From contig NZ_JAAIYP010000038.1 of the NCBI RefSeq assembly GCF_011022235.1, forward strand, positions 310,001 through 374,000: 64,000 nt of DNA, in the 5' to 3' direction. Positions 60,015 through 64,000 of this stretch are shown here, in pieces. This DNA comes from Magnetospirillum aberrantis SpK (lineage in GTDB: Bacteria; Pseudomonadota; Alphaproteobacteria; Rhodospirillales; Magnetospirillaceae). The position numbers and the translations under genes are program-made. The notes under the pieces are model-generated. The model saw nothing but the letters and a program-made list of their open reading frames with translations, did not search any database and had not been told where the DNA came from. The first letter of the stretch is position 1. The number at the start of each line of letters is the position of its first letter.

Positions 60015-61877
60015 TCACAACATCCCCAATTCCCGCCCCAACGAGCGCGTCAGCGTATCGCTGTCCTGTTCTTTCAGCACGTCGGCGAAAGCCTGGGTGG
60101 TCTTGGGGCCGATCCAGTTGTCCACCTTGAGGTTCTGGCCGAAGCCGTTGAGCGCCATCTGCAACGCCCCGCCTTCCACCTTGGGGGCTTGGTCGTCCTT
60201 GTGCAGCAGCGGCCCAAAGATGGCGTGGGTCTTGTTCTCCAGCCCCTCGGCGTTGCCGCTGGACTGGGCAGCGCGAGCGAAGGTGTTGAAACGGCCCAGG
60301 GCCAGGCCGTCCTCGACCTTGGCCGGACCCAGCCGGGCGGTGGCGTGCTTGAGGGCGAAATCGGTCTGCGGTCCATATTGGCCGTCTTCGTCCACCGGCC
60401 CCAGTTTGGTATAGGGGCCATAGGCGGCGGAGCGCGCGGGCAGCGGGTTGGCGTTGTTCAGCATGTTGAGACCCCGCTGCAATCCCTGCACCGTCTGGGC
60501 ATAGCCGTCCATTCCGGCGGCGGCGGCCAGCTTGCCGCCAAGACGGGCGGTAGCCTGCCACAAATCCTCGCCCTGGGGCGTGGTGTGTGGGCTGGGCTGT
60601 TCGGGGATGGGGCGGATGGGCATAGGCTCGATGGGCTTGCCGCCGTCATTGCCCTGCGGCTGGTCGCCATAGATGCTGGCATGCCAGTCCTGCACCTTCT
60701 CATAGGTGTGCGCCTTCAGTGGATCGCCCGACCGCCAGCCACGGTAATCGCCCTGGGCCGAAGCGATCATGTCCATCATCTCGCCCTCGGTCAGCTTCTC
60801 CACCGGCTTCAGCAGCGCCGAGCGGCCGGGATTGGCAACCGGCATCGCGGCCATCTCGGTCATGGCGGACACGCGCGGATCGGCAGGCGCTTCGGACTGC
60901 TTTTGTTCCCGCTCCGGGGCGGGTTGGGGTTCCGGCTGCGGTGATGGTTCGCCCTGATCCACCGCGTCCTGCGGACGCGGTTCCGGACGCAAGGTTGACA
61001 GTCCGGTATCCTGGGGCGGGCCATATTGGGGGAAAGTCTCGGGGAAAGTATCCCGGTAGCGTTTGGCGTCTGGGCTTGCCTCGGATTGCCGCAATTGTTC
61101 GCGCTGCTGCTGCGTCCAATCCTCCAGCGGCCCACTGGCGAGGTCAGCCTCGGTCTTGCGCCGTTCCGCATATCCTTTGCGCTTGGCGCCTCCCTCGGGC
61201 GGATTGGAGCGATAGAGAATTTCCTGGCGCAGGGCAACAGGATCACCGTCCAACATGGCGCCGGTAGCCTTGGGCGTGGGGACGCCATTATAGGCCAGCG
61301 AGGTCAAGGCGATTTCCTGTTGCGATCCTTCCAGGGATTTGATGTAGGCGTTGGTTTCATCCTTGCTCCAGCCGCGTGCCTTGGCCTGTGTGCGCACGGT
61401 TTGTATGGCGCGATCCCGATGGACGGTCCACGCCGCCTCCGCCTGCTTGGCGATGCGCTCATCACTAAGGGTGAAGCCGAATTTGTTGCCGTCGACTGTC
61501 GTTTCGCCGGGCTTGTAGGGCGGGATGAGTTTTTGGGCCTCACTTTTGCGGACCCGATCGGTGAGTTGTGAATCGTTCAGCTTGCCCACCGTATCGTTGA
61601 GCAGTTTCGCCTCTTCGGCGGTGAAGCGATAGGGCTTGGCCGGGTCGCCGCTGATCTCGGCGCCGATCTCGTTCAGATCACGCAAGACAAAGATCTTGTC
61701 CTGGTTTTTAGCGGCCAGGGCAACGCCGCTGCCCATGGTCGGGATACCGTCATCGTCGGTATAGATACGCGGCACCACGCCTTCATAGGTCTTCAGATGG
61801 TTGCCGACCGCGCGGCGATAGTCCTGGGGCGATAGTTTAGTCGGAGCCATGGGACTGCGTCTGGATGTATCGGACAT
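60015..61877 (-). CDS. GH24 lysozyme-like protein with peptidoglycan-binding repeats
   Basis: A 620-residue protein. The N-terminus matches T4-type lysozyme: YEGVVPRIYTDDDGIPTMGS with Glu32, Asp41 and Thr47 in the exact E-9-D-6-T spacing of the GH24 triad. A long Pro/Gln-rich, low-complexity middle (residues about 270-440) separates it from C-terminal segments like DEDGQYGPQTDFALKHATAR and NWIGPKTTQAFADVL, typical of peptidoglycan-binding domains. GGAGG precedes the ATG. No signal peptide, holin or phage structural gene is seen; it could be an injected or released wall hydrolase. Confidence 0.75.
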   Translation of the reverse strand: MSDTSRRSPMAPTKLSPQDYRRAVGNHLKTYEGVVPRIYTDDDGIPTMGSGVALAAKNQDKIFVLRDLNEIGAEISGDPAKPYRFTAEEAKLLNDTVGKLNDSQLTDRVRKSEAQKLIPPYKPGETTVDGNKFGFTLSDERIAKQAEAAWTVHRDRAIQTVRTQAKARGWSKDETNAYIKSLEGSQQEIALTSLAYNGVPTPKATGAMLDGDPVALRQEILYRSNPPEGGAKRKGYAERRKTEADLASGPLEDWTQQQREQLRQSEASPDAKRYRDTFPETFPQYGPPQDTGLSTLRPEPRPQDAVDQGEPSPQPEPQPAPEREQKQSEAPADPRVSAMTEMAAMPVANPGRSALLKPVEKLTEGEMMDMIASAQGDYRGWRSGDPLKAHTYEKVQDWHASIYGDQPQGNDGGKPIEPMPIRPIPEQPSPHTTPQGEDLWQATARLGGKLAAAAGMDGYAQTVQGLQRGLNMLNNANPLPARSAAYGPYTKLGPVDEDGQYGPQTDFALKHATARLGPAKVEDGLALGRFNTFARAAQSSGNAEGLENKTHAIFGPLLHKDDQAPKVEGGALQMALNGFGQNLKVDNWIGPKTTQAFADVLKEQDSDTLTRSLGRELGML

Positions 61878-61890
61878 GATGACCTCCTGC

Positions 61891-61926
61891 GAAAAGAAAA
61901 AGGCCAGTTCCGGGATGGAACGGGCC
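61891..61926 (-). terminator. Rho-independent terminator between minus-strand genes
   Basis: On the minus strand GGCCCGTTCC pairs with GGAACTGGCC and is followed by TTTTTCTTTTC. It ends the secreted-protein gene at 61958-62419 just before the lysozyme-like gene. Confidence 0.85.
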
Positions 61927-61957
61927 TGCGGGTTGAAGCGGATTCAGTGGTGGTCTG

Positions 61958-62419
61958 CTATTCATTTTTTTCCATTATGAGCAACTGATCTAGCGACGCG
62001 ACATCACCTTCCTCAATGTAATAACTCACCTCTAGATAGCATTTGTCTTTTGGGTGTTCCGCAATAGCCTCAAAATCCGTCTCTGCAATCAGCTCTTTCT
62101 TCCCATTTAGGCCAATAAAGGAACCATCCCATTGGCGAAACTTGTACTGCCGCTTGAATGCCATCTTCTTCTTGCCGCCGAACCACACCAGGACAGCCTT
62201 ATCCTTGCCGATATGGGCTTCCATGATCAGGCCGTCCCACCCCGGCGACGGCGCCACCGGTTCCGCGTTGCCGTATTTGTCCGTGATGTAGGCCGTTTTC
62301 CAACTCCCGTACACCGGAGGACAAGGCGGGACTTTCTGGACGAAAGTTTCCGCCTGGGCCAGCGGGGCCATGGCTACCCCAGTCAACGCCAAAGCGAGAG
62401 TAAGTGCGACAGCCTTCAT
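61958..62419 (-). CDS. Secreted hypothetical protein
   Basis: A 153-residue exported protein with a signal peptide (VALTLALALTGVAMAPLAQA). The mature part is beta-rich (KAVLVWFGGKKKMAFKRQYK, FRQWDGSFIGLNGKKELIAE) with two Cys. The ATG at 62419 has GGGGGAC upstream. No family is recognised. Convergent promoters and hairpins flank it. Confidence 0.65.
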   Translation of the reverse strand: MKAVALTLALALTGVAMAPLAQAETFVQKVPPCPPVYGSWKTAYITDKYGNAEPVAPSPGWDGLIMEAHIGKDKAVLVWFGGKKKMAFKRQYKFRQWDGSFIGLNGKKELIAETDFEAIAEHPKDKCYLEVSYYIEEGDVASLDQLLIMEKNE

Positions 62420-62440
62420 TCCAGTCCCCCCACATGACAA

Positions 62441-62469
62441 CGCCCGCAGCCGTTTTCAGACTCCGGGCG
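62441..62469. repeat. CGCCCG/CGGGCG hairpin repeat, copy
   Basis: CGCCCG and CGGGCG flank a variable loop, followed by an ATGGATAGAACAAA stretch. The same order (hairpin, ATGGA(A)..., TCAAG, then palindrome or gene start) occurs at 13702 and 63318, suggesting a shared intergenic module. Confidence 0.55.
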
Positions 62470-62524
62470 CAAGAACGGCGTTGCCAGAACATGGATAGAA
62501 CAAAAGGCCACTTTCGGTCAAGCG

Positions 62525-62547
62525 CGAGCTTACAGGACGTAAGCTCG
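62525..62547. repeat. Element palindrome copy 7
   Basis: CGAGCTTAC-N5-GTAAGCTCG, perfect over 9-base arms, 126 bases upstream of the secreted-protein gene at 62673. Confidence 0.9.
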
Positions 62548-62672
62548 TTCAACACGTTCCCGTATCCGGGTAGGGCTGTTCTTTCACTCCCTCATTTTCT
62601 TTCAAATGGGCGCGCATGCGCTGTTTCAGGGTATCATCCATGGAAATCTCCTTCAGGGTTGGAGAGGGACAA

Positions 62673-63254
62673 ATGCGTTTATTGGCGATATTTCTGGCGG
62701 CGCTGACGCTCACTGCCGCTCAGCCAGCTTGGGCCTATCTGGAAACCCTGCCGGGTGACGCGGAATGGCCGGAAATCCCCGACCGAGCAGGAATCAAGGC
62801 GTTCCTGGGAAAATGGCTCCCCCAGTGCAACAACGGTGCACTCCTAGATGCTGGCGACATGACCATCCACGACGACGGCCGCATCAGTTACGAGCGGGAC
62901 GAGATATGGCCGACGGGCTATCGGGTGATCGAGGAGACGCCCTATTACGTGGTGGCACTGGTGCGGGCGCCGACGTTCGAGCCGGGAAAAATCAAAGTTG
63001 CCTTTTGGGCGTTACGTCCCCTGGGCAAGTCGTTCCGCCCCCGTGGCGACACCGACATGAGCACCATGGGGGTGAACTATTGCCTGATCCGCGCCGATGT
63101 TCCTCGCGCGGAAGCCGTCTGGAACTTCACCGATGCGGAACTGGCCGAATTCTGGAAAACCAACAAGGATTGCCATCCCGGCCTGACCAGGAAGACCGTT
63201 GCCGACGATTACTGGGGCGAGGGCTGGAGTCAGAAGTGCTATTACGCCCGTTGA
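62673..63254 (+). CDS. Secreted protein, paralogue of the 13.2-kb gene
   Basis: A 193-residue exported protein with a signal peptide (LLAIFLAALTLTAAQPAWAY). The mature part shares (Y/F)xFWxLRP, EL..FW, CHPGLTRKT and WGEGWSQKCYY-type positions with the protein at 13223-13684. Four Cys could form disulfides. The ATG at 62673 has GGAGAGGG upstream, which decides the start. Function unknown. Confidence 0.7.
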   Translation: MRLLAIFLAALTLTAAQPAWAYLETLPGDAEWPEIPDRAGIKAFLGKWLPQCNNGALLDAGDMTIHDDGRISYERDEIWPTGYRVIEETPYYVVALVRAPTFEPGKIKVAFWALRPLGKSFRPRGDTDMSTMGVNYCLIRADVPRAEAVWNFTDAELAEFWKTNKDCHPGLTRKTVADDYWGEGWSQKCYYAR

Positions 63255-63317
63255 CAACATGGCTTGGCGCCGCCGTCGCTCTAGCATTTGCCACGGGCGG
63301 CCGACCCTAAAAGGCAA

Positions 63318-63346
63318 CGCCCGCAGCCGTTGATGGCCTGCGGGCG
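63318..63346 (+). terminator. Hairpin after the secreted-protein gene
   Basis: CGCCCGCA pairs with TGCGGGCG across a 13-base loop, 64 bases past the stop. It is one of the three related CGCCCG hairpins of the window. Confidence 0.5.
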
Positions 63347-63402
63347 CATTTGTGATGTTGATGGAAACATTAATAGAACAAACAACGCCTTCAGTCAAGA
63401 AT

Positions 63403-63423
63403 GAGCTTACATGACGTAAGCCC
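63403..63423. repeat. Element palindrome copy 8
   Basis: GAGCTTAC-N5-GTAAGCCC, one arm base off, 97 bases before the att core at 63520. The 398-base gap 63255-63652 holds only the hairpin, this repeat and the tRNA 3' half. Confidence 0.75.
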
Positions 63424-63519
63424 GCACAGGGACCGGGCGTATAAAGCACAGCTTGTCGCACACAACTTCAAGAACGCCTCATTATCCTGTTATTTCAATA
63501 TATTGCATAAGAACTCTTT

Positions 63520-63573
63520 ACTCAAAATCGACCGCCGCAAGGCTTGCTGGTTCGAGTCCGGCCTGGGGCACCA
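63520..63573 (+). repeat. attR of element 2: second tRNA-Leu(CAA) 3' half
   Basis: A second copy of the core ACTCAAAAT and the complete tRNA-Leu 3' half with ACCA. Host DNA follows directly, with the MocR-type gene 80 bases further. Confidence 0.9.
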
Positions 63574-63652
63574 ATCTCTCACAATCCCTTGATGTCGTTT
63601 TGAAACAATCCGCCCCACCGGCATGCTATCGGGGATGGGGCATTGGCCGTGC

Positions 63653-64000
63653 CTATCGACCCGAAACCGGGAAAGCCTGGGACAGGGCCACCACCGCCTT
63701 GCGGATACGGTGGACATCGAGTCCGGCATAACCGAACAACACCGTCCGCCGCTGGGCACGCTCCGGCGATACCACCGCCACGTCGTCGGGGGCGTAAAGG
63801 CCGACTCCGACCTCGGCCGCGCGGCACACGCATTCGTCGGCATCGGGAAAATGGCGCGGCAGATGCCACGCCAGATGCATGCCCGCCTCGTTGCCGCTGA
63901 CCGACAACGGCCCGAAATGCGATGCCAGCGAAGACAACAGGACGTCGCGCTGTTCGCGATACAGGCGGCGAATGCGCCGCAAATGGCGGGCATGTTCCCC
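63653..64000 (-). CDS. MocR/PdxR-family regulator, C-terminal part (window edge)
   Basis: The visible 115 codons are the C-terminal end of an aminotransferase-like GntR/MocR regulator: EHARHLRRIRRLYREQRDVL, then GLYAPDDVAVVSPERAQ and LFGYAGLDVHRIRKAVVAL, matching the end of such proteins. The frame runs off the right edge without a start. Such regulators bind pyridoxal phosphate. It is the first host gene right of the mobile region. Confidence 0.8.
   Translation of the reverse strand, partial: GEHARHLRRIRRLYREQRDVLLSSLASHFGPLSVSGNEAGMHLAWHLPRHFPDADECVCRAAEVGVGLYAPDDVAVVSPERAQRRTVLFGYAGLDVHRIRKAVVALSQAFPVSGR

Larger units (their letters stand above)
59922..63528. mobile_element. Integrative element 2 (3.6 kb), tandem to element 1
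   Basis: The segment between two copies of the tRNA-Leu core and 3' half. Its right end has the same layout as that of element 1 (palindrome, AAAGCACA, AT-rich stretch, core). It holds three genes and no recombinase, so it is either a remnant or moves with enzymes of element 1. Confidence 0.7.

Noticed and set aside
30619-63423. The scattered palindromes as Rho-independent terminators
   Set aside because: Stems are AT-rich, have no T-run and several lie upstream of genes or inside one.
28466-63573. The mobile region as a prophage
   Set aside because: Apart from recombinases and a lysozyme-like gene there is no terminase, portal, capsid, tail or phage repressor gene.
28466-63573. The mobile region as a conjugative element
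   Set aside because: No relaxase, coupling protein or type IV secretion genes were found.

Overview
The window is GC-rich bacterial DNA. It carries a complete ccoNOQP-ccoGHIS-fnr cluster, an rnd-kdsD-lptCAB-rpoN-ptsN cluster and a MocR-type regulator, and codon use is strongly GC3-biased. This fits an alphaproteobacterium of the Rhodospirillales, probably Magnetospirillum-like. The genus is an inference from gene content and was not searched.

Region 1 (1-12.9 kb) is chromosomal core: the end of a pyridoxal kinase gene, a LysE exporter, a GNAT/deacetylase/GST chain, ptsN, rpoN, lptB, lptA, lptC, kdsD, rnd, tRNA-Leu(CAG), an NDUFA9-like protein and dinB. Region 2 (13.0-15.0 kb) is a small accessory islet behind tRNA-Arg(CCU). 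It holds a Phd/PemK-like toxin-antitoxin pair, an IS630-type transposase remnant and a gene whose only relative in the window lies inside the mobile region at 62.7 kb. Region 3 (15.0-28.4 kb) is core again: an RlmI-like methyltransferase, the microaerobic respiration cluster with two FNR boxes, panB-panC and a purine permease.

Region 4 (28.4-63.6 kb) is mobile DNA. A host tRNA-Leu(CAA) gene is cut in its anticodon loop. The 5' half with its promoter is at 28435-28474, and the 3' half occurs twice, at 59922-59975 and 63520-63573. This defines a 31.5-kb element followed by a 3.6-kb element in tandem. The large element carries its own intact tRNA-Leu(CAA) just inside the left end, next to a tyrosine recombinase, and this tRNA would replace the broken one. 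Its cargo includes a DUF3768 protein, a TPR-HEPN protein, a MASE1 sensor kinase with a FixJ-like regulator, a CoiA-like nuclease, a 7-deazaguanine operon, a second small recombinase, a two-component system divergent from an RND metal-efflux operon with two c-type cytochromes, and queE. The small element carries a GH24 lysozyme-like protein and two secreted proteins. No capsid, tail, terminase or conjugation genes were seen. An inverted repeat, CGARCTTAC-N5-GTAAGYTCG, is scattered eight times through both elements.

The most unusual locus is 38382-43210. Six genes, most with overlapping stop/start codons, encode a GT-B glycosyltransferase, a small T-fold protein, a guanine-transglycosylase-like enzyme resembling DpdA, an unknown protein, QueD and a DxD glycosyltransferase. 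With queE at 58.3 kb, this looks like a pathway that makes a 7-deazaguanine base, inserts it into DNA or RNA and may glycosylate it. The window ends inside a MocR/PdxR-family gene on the minus strand.
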